DNA of 64,000 bases from Lachnospiraceae bacterium (GTDB lineage Bacteria; Bacillota; Clostridia; Lachnospirales; Lachnospiraceae): positions 32,955-96,954 of the forward strand of contig JALFLW010000030.1 in NCBI GenBank assembly GCA_022774505.1, in the 5' to 3' direction. Below are positions 17,562-26,416 of the stretch, one piece after another (within the stretch, counting starts at the first letter, position 1; each line of letters starts with the position of its first letter). The position numbers were made by a program, and so were the translations under genes. Below the pieces are notes generated by a model. The model was not told the origin of the DNA. It was given only the letters and a program-made list of their open reading frames with translations, and searched no databases.

Positions 17562-17925
17562 TTGGAAGCCGGCGGCTCTGACATCAGCATACATTGTTTT
17601 GTATGCATTATTGGTGTTTGGGGTCGCTGCATTGTGCTGGCATGGATACAGATTTTGTTATGATATTTTTGCCGATGTCCGTATGGAAGAGTCTCCGGGG
17701 AAAGATATCAGTTTTAAAGTGGAATCTGATGAGGATTTCAAAACGATCGCAGCAAATCTTCAGCAGCGTGGGATCATTCGTGACAGATTTAGCTTTCTGG
17801 CACGGGCAGAATTGATGAAGACGGAGAGAAATAAAATATATTCCGGAAAATATATTCTGAATAGTTCCATGACATACGAACAGATATTAAACCGGCTGAC
17901 AGTATCGGAAGGATTTGACAAATGA
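17554..17925 (+). CDS. Truncated MltG-like membrane protein without catalytic domain
   Basis: A 123-residue protein with one N-terminal membrane helix (about 8-30) followed by an extracellular region. That region has the feature SDEDFKTIAANLQQRGIIRDRFSFLARAEL and a later SGKYILNSSMTYEQILNRL, which match the LysM-like substrate-binding subdomain of MltG/YceG. The lytic transglycosylase domain with its catalytic Glu is absent. In Bacillus mltG (yrrL) lies before yrrM (trmR), the same order as here, which supports the relationship. It may be a regulatory remnant of MltG; function not shown. Overlaps both neighbours by a few bases. Confidence 0.7.
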   Translation: MSSWKPAALTSAYIVLYALLVFGVAALCWHGYRFCYDIFADVRMEESPGKDISFKVESDEDFKTIAANLQQRGIIRDRFSFLARAELMKTERNKIYSGKYILNSSMTYEQILNRLTVSEGFDK

Positions 17926-18584
17926 TTATAGATGAGAGACTTTCTGTTTTTATTGATGCATTGGAGTGGAGTCTGCCTGAGAAGCTGGAGGAACTTGAAA
18001 AGCAGGCATTGGAGGATCAGGTTCCGATCATACGACGGCCGATGCAGACGTTTCTGGGATTTATACTTGGAGTTGTCAAACCCGGAGCGATTCTGGAAAT
18101 TGGAGCTGCTGTGGGATTTTCCAGCATACTTATGAGTGAGTATGTACCGGAGGATACTTCGATCACAACGATTGAAAAAGTACCGGCCAGAATTTTGGAG
18201 GCTCGCAAAAATTTCCGCAAATATGGGAAAGAAAACAGGATCACCCTGATTGAGGGGGATGCCGCACAGGTGCTTGAAACGCTTGCGGATCAAGGGAAAA
18301 AGTATGATCTGATATTTATGGATGCTGCCAAAGGGCAGTATCTTAATTTTTTGCCGGACATATTGAAGATGCTGCCTGAAAATGGTATGCTGATAACGGA
18401 TAATGTGCTGCAGGATGGAGATGTGATCCAGTCACGTTATGCAATCAATCGCAGGGACCGCACGATTCATGGAAGGATGCGGGAGTACCTTTACCGGTTG
18501 ACACATTCTGAAGAGCTTGATACAGTGATATTACCGGTTGGAGATGGGATTACCCTGTCCCGGCAGTTAAAGAGAGGTGAATGA
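17922..18584 (+). CDS. trmR: O-methyltransferase, TrmR-like (tRNA 5-hydroxyuridine methyltransferase)
   Basis: SAM-dependent methyltransferase of the COMT/YrrM family, 220 aa. The SAM site is ILEIGAAVGFSSILMSEY; a metal/substrate Asp region follows as DLIFMDAAKGQY and MLITDNVLQDG, then RDRTIHGRMREYL. Bacillus TrmR (YrrM) converts ho5U34 to mo5U34 in tRNA. The next gene encodes a U32-type protein that makes ho5U, so the pathway assignment is well supported by context. Start overlaps the MltG-like gene by 4 bp and its stop overlaps the next ATG by 4 bp. Confidence 0.85.
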   Translation: MIIDERLSVFIDALEWSLPEKLEELEKQALEDQVPIIRRPMQTFLGFILGVVKPGAILEIGAAVGFSSILMSEYVPEDTSITTIEKVPARILEARKNFRKYGKENRITLIEGDAAQVLETLADQGKKYDLIFMDAAKGQYLNFLPDILKMLPENGMLITDNVLQDGDVIQSRYAINRRDRTIHGRMREYLYRLTHSEELDTVILPVGDGITLSRQLKRGE

Positions 18585-19822
18585 ATTTGTTAGTAAATGG
18601 TAAGCCGGAATTATTGATACCGGCAAGTAGTCTTGAGGTATTAAAGATAGCTGTGATATATGGAGCAGATGCCATTTATATCGGAGGAGATATGTATGGG
18701 CTTCGTGCGAAGGCAAAGAATTTTTCACCGGATGATATGAGACAGGGAATAGAATTTGCACATGCTCATGGAAAGCGGGTTTTTGTTACAGCGAATATCA
18801 CCGCACATAATGGAGATCTGGAGGGGATCCGACGATATTTCACAGAATTAAAGGAAATAGGACCGGACGCTTTGATCATATCCGATCCGGGAGTGTTTGA
18901 TATTGCAAGGGAGATCTGTCCGGAGATTGAGATACACATCAGTACCCAGAGCAATAATGTGAATTATGGAGCATACCTGTTCTGGCAGCGAATGGGAGCC
19001 AAGAGGGTTGTGTCAGCCAGAGAGCTTTCCATCAAAGAGATCAAAGACATCAGAGCACATATACCGGATGATCTCGAAATAGAGACCTTTGTTCACGGAG
19101 CTATGTGTATATCTTATTCGGGAAGGTGTCTGTTAAGTAATTATTTTACAGGCAGAGATGCAAACCTGGGGGCGTGTACCCATCCCTGCAGATGGAAATA
19201 TTATATCATGGAGGAGAATCGTCCGGGAGAATATCTTCCGGTAGAAGAAAATGAGAGGGGCACGTACATTTTCAATTCGAAGGATCTGTGTATGATAGAG
19301 CATATTCCGGATCTGGTAGATGCGGGAATTGATAGTTTTAAGATAGAGGGCCGCATGAAAACGGCATTGTATGTAGCAGATGTGGCGAGAACATATCGGC
19401 AGGCGATTGATGATTATTTTTCGTCGCCGGAGTTATATGAATCAAAAAAATCATACTATATGGATGAAATTTCAAAGTGTACTTATCGCCAGTACACCAC
19501 AGGGTTTTTCTACGGAAAGCCGACACATGAGGGACAGATCTACGATAATAATACGTATGTGAGAAAATATACCTATCTGGGCATTGTCAGTGAAATTACT
19601 GAGGATGGTTATGCTGTTATGGAACAGCGTAATAAATTCTGTGTGGGTGATGAGGTGGAAATTATGAAACCGGATGGCAGTGATCGTCTTGTGAAAGTAA
19701 TCTCTATGCGGGATGAAAAAGGAGGATCTATGGAAAGTTGTCCTCATCCGCAGCAGAAGATTCAGGTAAAATTTAGCGAGATACCGGATGAGATGAACCT
19801 GATCCGTGTGTCTTGTGAGTAA
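18581..19822 (+). CDS. Peptidase U32 family protein, TrhP-like (tRNA U34 hydroxylation)
   Basis: A 413-residue protein annotated as U32 peptidase in many genomes, but the characterised members (TrhP/YrrO) act in prephenate-dependent hydroxylation of U34 in tRNA. Landmarks: PELLIPASSLEVLKIAVIYGADAIYIGG, the Fe-S cysteines in HGAMCISYSGRCLLSNY and GACTHPCRW, then FKIEGRMKTALYVA and a C-terminal beta-rich domain. Bacillus uses two neighbouring genes, yrrN and yrrO; only one long YrrO-like gene is found here. ATGA overlap with trmR indicates coupling. Confidence 0.88.
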   Translation: MNLLVNGKPELLIPASSLEVLKIAVIYGADAIYIGGDMYGLRAKAKNFSPDDMRQGIEFAHAHGKRVFVTANITAHNGDLEGIRRYFTELKEIGPDALIISDPGVFDIAREICPEIEIHISTQSNNVNYGAYLFWQRMGAKRVVSARELSIKEIKDIRAHIPDDLEIETFVHGAMCISYSGRCLLSNYFTGRDANLGACTHPCRWKYYIMEENRPGEYLPVEENERGTYIFNSKDLCMIEHIPDLVDAGIDSFKIEGRMKTALYVADVARTYRQAIDDYFSSPELYESKKSYYMDEISKCTYRQYTTGFFYGKPTHEGQIYDNNTYVRKYTYLGIVSEITEDGYAVMEQRNKFCVGDEVEIMKPDGSDRLVKVISMRDEKGGSMESCPHPQQKIQVKFSEIPDEMNLIRVSCE

Positions 19823-19850
19823 AATACATGTTATACGAGGAGGAAAAGTT

Positions 19851-20078
19851 ATGAAAAAAAATGTCAGACTGAGAGTACTTTATGTGATGGAATTGTTTGT
19901 AGAACAGACAGACGCAGATAATGGAGTAACCATGAAGGAGATATTGGATTGGCTGGAGGAGCATGATCTGACCGGTGAAAGAAAGAGCATTTACGAAGAT
20001 ATTCGTGCATTGCAGCAGTTTGGTCTGGATATTCAGTACAATCAGAGTGACAAGACATATCGACTGGCCAGCAGATAA
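19851..20078 (+). CDS. Small winged-helix protein (WYL-regulator N-terminal part only)
   Basis: A 75-residue basic protein. RLRVLYVMELFVEQTD...GVTMKEILDWLEEHDLTGERKSIYEDIRALQQFGLDIQYNQSDKTYRL matches the N-terminal HTH of DeoR/WYL regulators, with the recognition helix around RKSIYEDIRALQQFG. No WYL sensor domain follows. GAGGAGGAAAAG precedes the ATG at 19851; the frame is open from 19806 inside the upstream gene. The stop lies 21 bp before the fucosidase, which makes that gene a candidate target. It may be a complete small regulator or a truncated remnant. Confidence 0.7.
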   Translation: MKKNVRLRVLYVMELFVEQTDADNGVTMKEILDWLEEHDLTGERKSIYEDIRALQQFGLDIQYNQSDKTYRLASR

Positions 20079-20099
20079 AACAAAAAGGAGAATTAGAAA

Positions 20100-21557
20100 A
20101 TGACACCACAGCAGAAATATTTAGACATTGTGAACGAAGTGATCGCAAAAGGACCATTTAAACCGGACTGGGTATCACTTTCAGATTATTCCACACCGAA
20201 ATGGCTTAAAAACGGAAAATTCGGAATCTTTATTCATTGGGGATTATTTAGTGTGCCGGCATTTAACAATGAATGGTATTCAAGAAATATGTATATTCAG
20301 AGTATGGAAGAGTGGCAGCATCATAGAGATACCTTTGGAGAGCATACAAAATTCGGATACAAAGATTTTATCCCTATGTTTACTGCACCGAAGTTTGATC
20401 CGGAGAAATGGGTGGAGCTTTTTAAGGAGGCTGGTGCAAAATATGTGATGCCTGTTGCAGAGCATCATGATGGTTTTCAAATGTATGACAGCGAGATCAG
20501 TGAATGGAATAGTGTAAAGATGGCAATGAAGAGAGATGTGCTGGGTGAAATGAAAGCGGCGATCGAAAAGGCAGGTCTGACATTTTGTGAATCCAACCAT
20601 CGAGTAGAACACTCTTTCTTTATGGGGCATGGCAAAGAGTTTGATAGTGATATCAAAGATCCGATGAAGTTGGGAGATTTTTATTATCCGGCTATGCCTG
20701 AACCGGACAATCAGGATCTGTTCAGTCCTGCACCGCCACAGGACTTTATGGAAGACTGGCTTGCGAGAAACTGTGAGCTTGTTGAAAAGTATCATCCAAA
20801 CATGGTTTATTTTGACTGGTGGATCCAGCATGATTCCGTAAAGCCTTATCTGAAGAAGTTTGCTGCTTATTATTACAACCGTGGTCTGGAATGGGGACAG
20901 CAGGTTACAATCTCTTATAAGCATGATGCGATGATGCTTGGAACCGGAGTTCTTGATATGGAACGTGGTCATTTTACGGAGGCAAAGCCATTTACCTGGC
21001 AGGCTGATACATCTATGGCATACAACTCCTGGTGTTATACAGAGCAGAACCGCTTTAAACCAACGGTGGAGATCATACAGGATCTGGTGGATATCGTCAG
21101 CAAGAACGGTTGTCTGCTGTTAAATGTAGGTCCGAAAGCGGATGGAACGATCTGTGAGGAAGAAATCAAGATTCTCAGGGAGATGGGCGAATGGATGAAG
21201 GTAAACGGAGAGGCAATTTATGACACGCATCCATGGCGTATTCAGGCAGAAGGAAGCACAAAAGGCGTAGAGGGAATGTTCTCTGAGGAAGGGCGTCAGG
21301 CGTATGGCAGGGATGATATCCGTTTTACCTGCAAGGCAGATTATATTTATATCATTGCCATGAAGCAGGAAGGAGCAGATGTAGTTGTTAAGTCTATGGG
21401 AGAGGAGAGCAAAGATTTCCATGGCATTATTCTCGAAATGAAAGCTTTGGGCTATGATGAACCGGTGACCTATGAGCGTGATGCGGATACGATGACAATA
21501 CATGCACCGTTTGTCAAGAGCGACATGCCGGTGGTTTACAGGATGAAATTGAAATAA
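20100..21557 (+). CDS. Intracellular alpha-L-fucosidase (GH29)
   Basis: Glycoside hydrolase family 29, removing terminal fucose from host or plant glycans. 485 aa. Landmarks: KFGIFIHWGLFSVPAF, AKYVMPVAEHHDGFQMYDS, the nucleophile Asp in NMVYFDWW, TWQADTSMAYNSW, and KNGCLLLNVGPKADGTI. There is no signal peptide, so it should act on imported fucosides. No transporter or fucose-catabolic gene is adjacent; the only candidate controller is the winged-helix protein upstream. A strong terminator follows. Linkage preference is unknown. Confidence 0.93.
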   Translation: MTPQQKYLDIVNEVIAKGPFKPDWVSLSDYSTPKWLKNGKFGIFIHWGLFSVPAFNNEWYSRNMYIQSMEEWQHHRDTFGEHTKFGYKDFIPMFTAPKFDPEKWVELFKEAGAKYVMPVAEHHDGFQMYDSEISEWNSVKMAMKRDVLGEMKAAIEKAGLTFCESNHRVEHSFFMGHGKEFDSDIKDPMKLGDFYYPAMPEPDNQDLFSPAPPQDFMEDWLARNCELVEKYHPNMVYFDWWIQHDSVKPYLKKFAAYYYNRGLEWGQQVTISYKHDAMMLGTGVLDMERGHFTEAKPFTWQADTSMAYNSWCYTEQNRFKPTVEIIQDLVDIVSKNGCLLLNVGPKADGTICEEEIKILREMGEWMKVNGEAIYDTHPWRIQAEGSTKGVEGMFSEEGRQAYGRDDIRFTCKADYIYIIAMKQEGADVVVKSMGEESKDFHGIILEMKALGYDEPVTYERDADTMTIHAPFVKSDMPVVYRMKLK

Positions 21558-21585
21558 TAGCAGGATACAGATAATCCAAAAAGAA

Positions 21586-21619
21586 AGGCTGATGCATTAC
21601 AAATGCATCAGCCTTTTGT
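21586..21619 (+). terminator. Rho-independent terminator after the fucosidase
   Basis: 13-bp perfect stem (21586-21598 with 21602-21614) with a 3-nt loop, followed by TTTTGTT. Confidence 0.9.
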
Positions 21620-21720
21620 TACACATCAAAGCTATGTCCAGATAATTTTGCAATAAAAAACTTTATTAAAAAACTAAAATGGTTTATGCCATGAATATAA
21701 CGTCTGTCTGTCAACTGCAA

Positions 21721-21921
21721 TTAACCAAGCTTAACAACGTTAGCAGCCTGTGGTCCCTTTTCTCCGTTTACAACGTCGAACTCAACCTCTTCGCCCTCGT
21801 CAAGAACCTTGAAACCGTCCATCTGAAGTGCTGAGAAATGTACGAATACATCCTTGCCGGTCTCGTCAGAGATGAAACCAAAACCCTTCTTTGCGTTAAA
21901 CCATTTAACTGTACCCTTCAT
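21721..21921 (-). CDS. Cold-shock protein (CspA family)
   Basis: A 66-residue single OB-fold RNA chaperone. RNP1 (KGFGFIS) and RNP2 (VFVHFSAL) motifs are both present, and the start [13 protein letters not shown] is canonical. TAGGAGGCACTACT precedes the ATG at 21921. The frame is open far upstream but that part is untranslated leader. The promoter at 21988-22016 gives a 5'-UTR of about 60 nt, in line with leader-mediated control of csp mRNAs. Stands alone between convergent and same-strand neighbours. Confidence 0.96.
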   Translation of the reverse strand: MKGTVKWFNAKKGFGFISDETGKDVFVHFSALQMDGFKVLDEGEEVEFDVVNGEKGPQAANVVKLG

Positions 21922-21987
21922 AGTAGTGCCTCCTAAAATAATGAAAAAATTTTGTAACCTGTGTGAGCACAGATTCGACAACATGTT

Positions 21988-22016
21988 TAATCTACCATAT
22001 TCACTTGTTCCTGTCA
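21988..22016 (-). promoter_or_regulatory. Sigma-A promoter for the cold-shock gene
   Basis: On the minus strand TTGACA (22016-22011) and TAGATT (21993-21988) are 17 bp apart. The start of transcription would fall near 21980, leaving a leader that can fold around GTGCTCACAC. Confidence 0.65.
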
Positions 22017-22036
22017 ATGTTAAAAAATCGCTTTCG

Positions 22037-23875
22037 TCACCCGTTTTTTTTAATACCAAGTTCCTGTGCCAGTTCCTCGAGATACATCCAACGTTCCATT
22101 TTTTCATCCAATTTTTCAGAGAGAGAATCCTTTTCTGTTGACAGTTTTTCTAAACGGACAAAATCACTGGCAGCCTGTCCCATTTCTTGGTCAATTTGTT
22201 CCAGACGGTTTTCGAGATCAGCGATATCCTGTTCGATGGTTTCAAAGTCTTTTTGCTCCTGATAGGTCATTTTTTTCTTTTTGGTCTGTCCTTCTTTCCA
22301 GTTGCTGCGGTTGATGGCTTTTTGGGATCCGTGAATAGCAGAAGTGGCAGAGGTGGCCGGTTCGGAGGCAGTTGTATGGTTTGCTGCTTCTTTGGCATGG
22401 AGATAATCTGTGTATCCGCCCTCGTACTGAACCAGACGTCCGTCACCCTCATAGGCAAAAATACGATGTACTACCCTGTCCAGGAAGTAGCGGTCGTGGG
22501 AAACAGTGGCAACAATGCCGTCAAAGTGATCCAGATAATCCTCGAGGATCGTCAAGGTAGCTATATCCAGATCGTTTGTCGGTTCGTCAAGAAAAAGGAC
22601 ATTTGGTGCTTCCATCAGGATACGCAGAAGATAAAGACGCCTTTTTTCGCCACCGGAGAGTTTTTTGATCAAAGAGTACTGCATGTCTCCCGGAAAGAGG
22701 AAACGTTCCAGCATGGCAGAGGCGGTGATCAGGGAACCGTCCGGCTGGCGGATATATTCAGCACCGCTTCTGACATAATCGATCACCCGCATATTTTCAT
22801 CAAGAGCTTCATTTTCCTGTGAAAAGTAACCAATCTTTACGGTTTGGCCGATGGTTACTGTTCCACTGTCCGGAGTGACGGAGCCGTCAATGATCTTCAT
22901 AAGAGTGGATTTACCGCAGCCATTCGGTCCAATGATGCCGATGCGGTCGTTGCGTAAAAAGATATAGGAAAAATCCCGGATCAGGGTGCGGCTTCCATAG
23001 CTCTTTGTGATATTTTCCAATTCGACTGTTGTACGGCCGAGACGAGAGGAAACAGAGGTCATCTCCACTGTGCTGTCCCTGACAGGTGCTGTAGTGTCGC
23101 GGAGTGCTTCATAGCGGGCAATATGTGCTTTCTGCTTAGTGGACCGGGCTCTGGCACCGCGCTGCATCCATGCGATCTCTACACGCAGAAGGCTCTGGCG
23201 TTTGCGTTCCGTAGCCATTTCGATCTCTTCACGCTGGGCCTTTCGCTCAAGAAAACCCAGATAATTGCAATTGTAGCTGTAAAGCTTTCCTTTATCTATT
23301 TCCATAATGCGGTTTACGACACTATCCAAAAAATATCGGTCGTGGGTGATCATTATAAGAGCACATTTGCTGGCTTTGAGAAAGTGCTCCAGCCATTCTG
23401 CCATGGCACTGTCCAAATGGTTCGTCGGCTCATCCAGAACAAGAATGTCGGAAGGAGTCAGCAGCGTTCTTACCAGAGCAACCCTTTTGCGCTGTCCTCC
23501 GGACAATTCCATGATATTTTGTGAGTATTCTGTTATGCCAAGCTTTGTCAGCATTGTTTTTGCATCAGCCTCGTGATCGAGAGGGCTGCCGGCAATGTCT
23601 TCCGCTAAAGGAAGAGCGGCTGTAAGGACATCAAACTCCGTTGGAAATACAGGATTCTGGGGAAGATAGCCGATTCGCAGATTTCTTCCCATGATCACTG
23701 TACCCTGATCAGGTGTTTCCTTGCCTGCCAGGATTTTTAAAAGAGTGGATTTGCCGGTTCCGTTAATACCGATGATACCCACCTTCTCCTGTTCGTTGAG
23801 GGAAAAGCTTATATCATCAAAAAGTTTTCTCTCAGTATAAGCGTGGGATAAATGTTCTACTGTGATCAGATTCAT
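22037..23875 (-). CDS. ABC-F ATPase, Uup-like
   Basis: A 612-residue soluble protein with two ABC ATPase cassettes (Walker [10 protein letters not shown] and GPNGCGKST; signatures LSGGQRKR and LSGGEKRR; Walker [13 protein letters not shown] and [12 protein letters not shown]). An interdomain linker carries the Uup-type [26 protein letters not shown] segment. A C-terminal coiled coil (about 540-612) is present, as in Uup. ABC-F proteins act on ribosomes; Uup-type members are linked to ribosome assembly/DNA stability and not usually drug resistance. The second of two closely spaced ATGs (23875) is chosen because the first one (23887) lies at the position of its RBS. Confidence 0.92.
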   Translation of the reverse strand: MNLITVEHLSHAYTERKLFDDISFSLNEQEKVGIIGINGTGKSTLLKILAGKETPDQGTVIMGRNLRIGYLPQNPVFPTEFDVLTAALPLAEDIAGSPLDHEADAKTMLTKLGITEYSQNIMELSGGQRKRVALVRTLLTPSDILVLDEPTNHLDSAMAEWLEHFLKASKCALIMITHDRYFLDSVVNRIMEIDKGKLYSYNCNYLGFLERKAQREEIEMATERKRQSLLRVEIAWMQRGARARSTKQKAHIARYEALRDTTAPVRDSTVEMTSVSSRLGRTTVELENITKSYGSRTLIRDFSYIFLRNDRIGIIGPNGCGKSTLMKIIDGSVTPDSGTVTIGQTVKIGYFSQENEALDENMRVIDYVRSGAEYIRQPDGSLITASAMLERFLFPGDMQYSLIKKLSGGEKRRLYLLRILMEAPNVLFLDEPTNDLDIATLTILEDYLDHFDGIVATVSHDRYFLDRVVHRIFAYEGDGRLVQYEGGYTDYLHAKEAANHTTASEPATSATSAIHGSQKAINRSNWKEGQTKKKKMTYQEQKDFETIEQDIADLENRLEQIDQEMGQAASDFVRLEKLSTEKDSLSEKLDEKMERWMYLEELAQELGIKKNG

Positions 23876-23905
23876 GATAAACCTCATTTCTAATTCTCTT
23901 TTTAT

Positions 23906-23933
23906 TTGACACTACACGGGAATCCTTTATAAT
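23906..23933 (+). promoter_or_regulatory. Sigma-A promoter for the thioesterase operon
   Basis: TTGACA (23906-23911) and TATAAT (23928-23933) with 16-bp spacing, both perfect matches. A small inverted repeat TTCTGT-CAAA-ACAGAA (23961-23976) lies downstream between the promoter and the RBS and could be an operator. Confidence 0.75.
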
Positions 23934-23989
23934 GAAATCATGATAATGCATAATATGTCATTCTGTCAAAACAGAAATGGAGGGGTTTT

Positions 23990-24430
23990 GTGAAAAGTTA
24001 TAAGCGTCTGGTAAATTATTATGAGACAGATCAGATGGGAATTGTCCATCATTCAAATTATATAAGGTATTTTGAAGAGGCGAGATTAAACTGGATGGAT
24101 CAGATAGGATTGTCTTACAGCGGATTGGAAGAGATGGGAATCATTATACCGGTTACCTTTGTGAACTGCAGTTATAAAAATCCGGTCCGGTTTGGAGATC
24201 AGATTGTGATCAATGTCCGTTTGACAAAATTTGACGGTATCAAGATGGAATTTGCATATGAGATCATAGATGAGAGTTCCGGGAAAATCAGAAGCACCGG
24301 AAGCAGCGGACATTGTTTTTTGGATCGTGGAATGCATCCTGTGTTGATAAGGAAAAGTCGTCCGGAATTATATGAGATCATGCTTCGTGCACTTCGCGAA
24401 GATGGTGGCAGAGGAAGAAAGGGAATGTAG
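23990..24430 (+). CDS. Acyl-CoA thioesterase, YbgC/4HBT family
   Basis: A 146-residue hot-dog-fold thioesterase. The active-site segment YYETDQMGIVHHSNYIRYFEEAR is typical of YbgC/4-hydroxybenzoyl-CoA thioesterases. It starts with GTG at 23990 after GGAGGGG. The following gene starts 5 bp after its stop, so they are co-transcribed, but the functional connection to a secreted sulfotransferase-like protein is unclear. Substrate not predictable. Confidence 0.9.
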   Translation: MKSYKRLVNYYETDQMGIVHHSNYIRYFEEARLNWMDQIGLSYSGLEEMGIIIPVTFVNCSYKNPVRFGDQIVINVRLTKFDGIKMEFAYEIIDESSGKIRSTGSSGHCFLDRGMHPVLIRKSRPELYEIMLRALREDGGRGRKGM

Positions 24431-24435
24431 GTGAA

Positions 24436-26217
24436 ATGAAAAAGAAACTTTTGACGATACTTGTTACCAGTCTGGTAATGATTGCTGCTATGGGGATTTT
24501 TTTATTTAAGATGAATTCCATGACAAAGCACATGGAAAAAAAGCAGGAAGCACTCCGTAAAGAGGAAATGGATACGGATCTGAAGACCAAAGCGTTTGAA
24601 GATATTGACAAACTGGATCTTCAGACTCTTTACATATCAGGGGACAAGAAAAATGTAGTAACTACCGGCAACAAAGAGTTAAATGATATATACAGTAAGG
24701 GGAAATCTGCAGATATAGAGGAGAGGCTTACGGATCTGAAGCAAAAGGGAAGCTATTCTCAAAAGGATCCTCTGTGGGCATATGACCCATTTGGGACAAA
24801 CCCGGAATCCTTTTATCTGTATTTTAAGACAAAGGGGCAGTTTTATTGCCGTTATACGATATCTGTAGATGATGATAAGGTACCGGATTTTACAAGGACA
24901 CTGGATAATGGGAAGGCAGATAATCTGACCAAAGAACATGAATATAATGTAACAGGGCTGGTGCCGGGAAAAACAAATTATATGATATTCCGGCTGTATA
25001 ATAAAAAAGATGAATTGGCAGACACCCTGTATTATAAAGTGAAAATGCCGAAAAGCTACAGTGGGGCACAGGTTATTTTAAGTTCACAGAGCCCACAGGT
25101 TGCAAAGAGCAGACAGGAGCAGCAAAATGGTCTGTATACGGTATTTCGTAAGGCTCCATCCGGTGAGAAAAATGCAATCCTCTTATATGACAACAGTGGT
25201 GTTTTACGGGGAGAGTTTCCGACGCGCTGCTGTAATATCAATATGGAGGAGATATATGATACGCTTATTTATGCCTTGGATGATAATACACTGGTGCGTG
25301 TGAACGAACTGGGGCAGGTGACAGATTGTCTGGAAATCCCGCTTCATCATATATATGGAGAATATGCATATGACGGATCCGGTGCTGTATATATATTGGC
25401 ACAGCCGGTACAAAGCTCCGGTTCGCTCGGCAGTGTGGTGAAACTGGAGATCAATTCGGGTGAGGTGACAGATGCATTGGATCTTTCTGATATACCGGCA
25501 TTGGTTAAGCTGGTGAAGCATGCTGACAAAAAGAACAGATTAAAAGGGAAAAATCATATGGCGATCGATTCTGTACAGGTTGTGGGAACGAATCAGCTGC
25601 TGCTTGGCTCATCGAAATATTCTGCCATCATGAAAATAAGCAATGTAAACAGCCTTATGCCAAAGCTTGACTATATGATCACGGATCAAAAGCAGTGGAA
25701 TATATCAGGAAAGGGCAGGGAAAAGAAAAGACTTCGCAGGAAGATACTGACAAAGGCTCTGGAAGAAGGGCAGGAAGAACCGGTTCAGGCATCTCCGCTG
25801 ATCGATTCTATTCTGGATACAGGCAAGGATACGACACCTGAACTATTCCGGTCTCAGTATGGACAAAATGCATTGGTTGTGGAAAAAGATCCGGCTCTGG
25901 CAGAAGGACAGTATTATGTCAGTATGCTGAATAATAATGCAGGCAGGGGAAGCTCAGGAAAGAAAAGTTCATACTATTACAGATATCTTGTGGATGAAAA
26001 CGCAGGGACATATGCTTTGACCGAAAAGGAAAGACTTCCTTGGAACGGAAAGGGAGGAAATGTGACGGCATATAAGGAAAGCTTTCTGTATTGTCTGGCC
26101 GGAAAGCATGTTTATGAGGAGATTGACAAAACAGGGAGAGTGATACGCTCCTTTAAGGTCAAAGGAGACCTGAAGAGAGTTTATAAAAGTGATTGGAAGG
26201 GATTTTGGTTTTATTAA
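24436..26217 (+). CDS. Membrane-anchored arylsulfotransferase-like beta-propeller protein
   Basis: 593 residues with an uncleaved N-terminal signal/anchor helix (about 5-25) and a short coiled-coil linker. A beta-sandwich domain follows (about 100-205, including EYNVTGLVPGKTNYMIFRLYN), then a propeller-like region with blades around VLRGEFPTRCCN, TDCLEIPLHHIYGEYAYDGSG and HMAIDSVQVVGTNQLLLGSSKYSAIMKI. This arrangement fits the N- and C-domains of bacterial aryl-sulfate sulfotransferases (PF17425/PF05935). The usual WxHxNS-type catalytic-His block is recognisable only loosely, so activity is uncertain. It should face the cell exterior. Confidence 0.6.
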   Translation: MKKKLLTILVTSLVMIAAMGIFLFKMNSMTKHMEKKQEALRKEEMDTDLKTKAFEDIDKLDLQTLYISGDKKNVVTTGNKELNDIYSKGKSADIEERLTDLKQKGSYSQKDPLWAYDPFGTNPESFYLYFKTKGQFYCRYTISVDDDKVPDFTRTLDNGKADNLTKEHEYNVTGLVPGKTNYMIFRLYNKKDELADTLYYKVKMPKSYSGAQVILSSQSPQVAKSRQEQQNGLYTVFRKAPSGEKNAILLYDNSGVLRGEFPTRCCNINMEEIYDTLIYALDDNTLVRVNELGQVTDCLEIPLHHIYGEYAYDGSGAVYILAQPVQSSGSLGSVVKLEINSGEVTDALDLSDIPALVKLVKHADKKNRLKGKNHMAIDSVQVVGTNQLLLGSSKYSAIMKISNVNSLMPKLDYMITDQKQWNISGKGREKKRLRRKILTKALEEGQEEPVQASPLIDSILDTGKDTTPELFRSQYGQNALVVEKDPALAEGQYYVSMLNNNAGRGSSGKKSSYYYRYLVDENAGTYALTEKERLPWNGKGGNVTAYKESFLYCLAGKHVYEEIDKTGRVIRSFKVKGDLKRVYKSDWKGFWFY

Positions 26218-26260
26218 TCCAATATGATATAGACAGCAGATAAGCAGATGTAAATGAAAG

Positions 26261-26323
26261 AGAAGTTTCCGGTGGAGACTTCTTTTTCTGATGGTGGCAA
26301 AACGCTGGTTTTGCCCTTTTTTT
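26261..26323 (+). terminator. Two tandem rho-independent terminators
   Basis: First: AGAAGTTTCC pairs with GGAGACTTCT (26261-26282, one wobble) and is followed by TTTTT. Second: GGCAAAAC (26296-26303) pairs with GTTTTGCC (26308-26315) around GCTG, followed by C and seven T. The second hairpin recurs almost exactly at 61404-61430. Confidence 0.85.
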
Positions 26324-26324
26324 A

Positions 26325-26353
26325 TTGACCGTACACAGGAAAAGAGGTATACT
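26325..26353 (+). promoter_or_regulatory. Strong sigma-A promoter for the transaldolase/transketolase genes
   Basis: TTGACC (26325-26330) and TATACT (26348-26353) with 17-bp spacing, starting immediately after the terminator T-run. Confidence 0.75.
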
Positions 26354-26416
26354 AAAAACAGTTATTTTGTGTAGTTAGTAACGGTTTGAACAATTTATTA
26401 ACAGGAGGAAATTAAG

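Noticed and set aside
21922..22107. N-terminal extension of the cold-shock gene
   Set aside because: It would cover the promoter and leader; the canonical start MKGTVKW with a strong RBS is at 21921.
24436..26217. Assignment of an active aryl-sulfate sulfotransferase gene name
   Set aside because: Domain order is suggestive but the catalytic-His block is not convincing, so no gene symbol was given.
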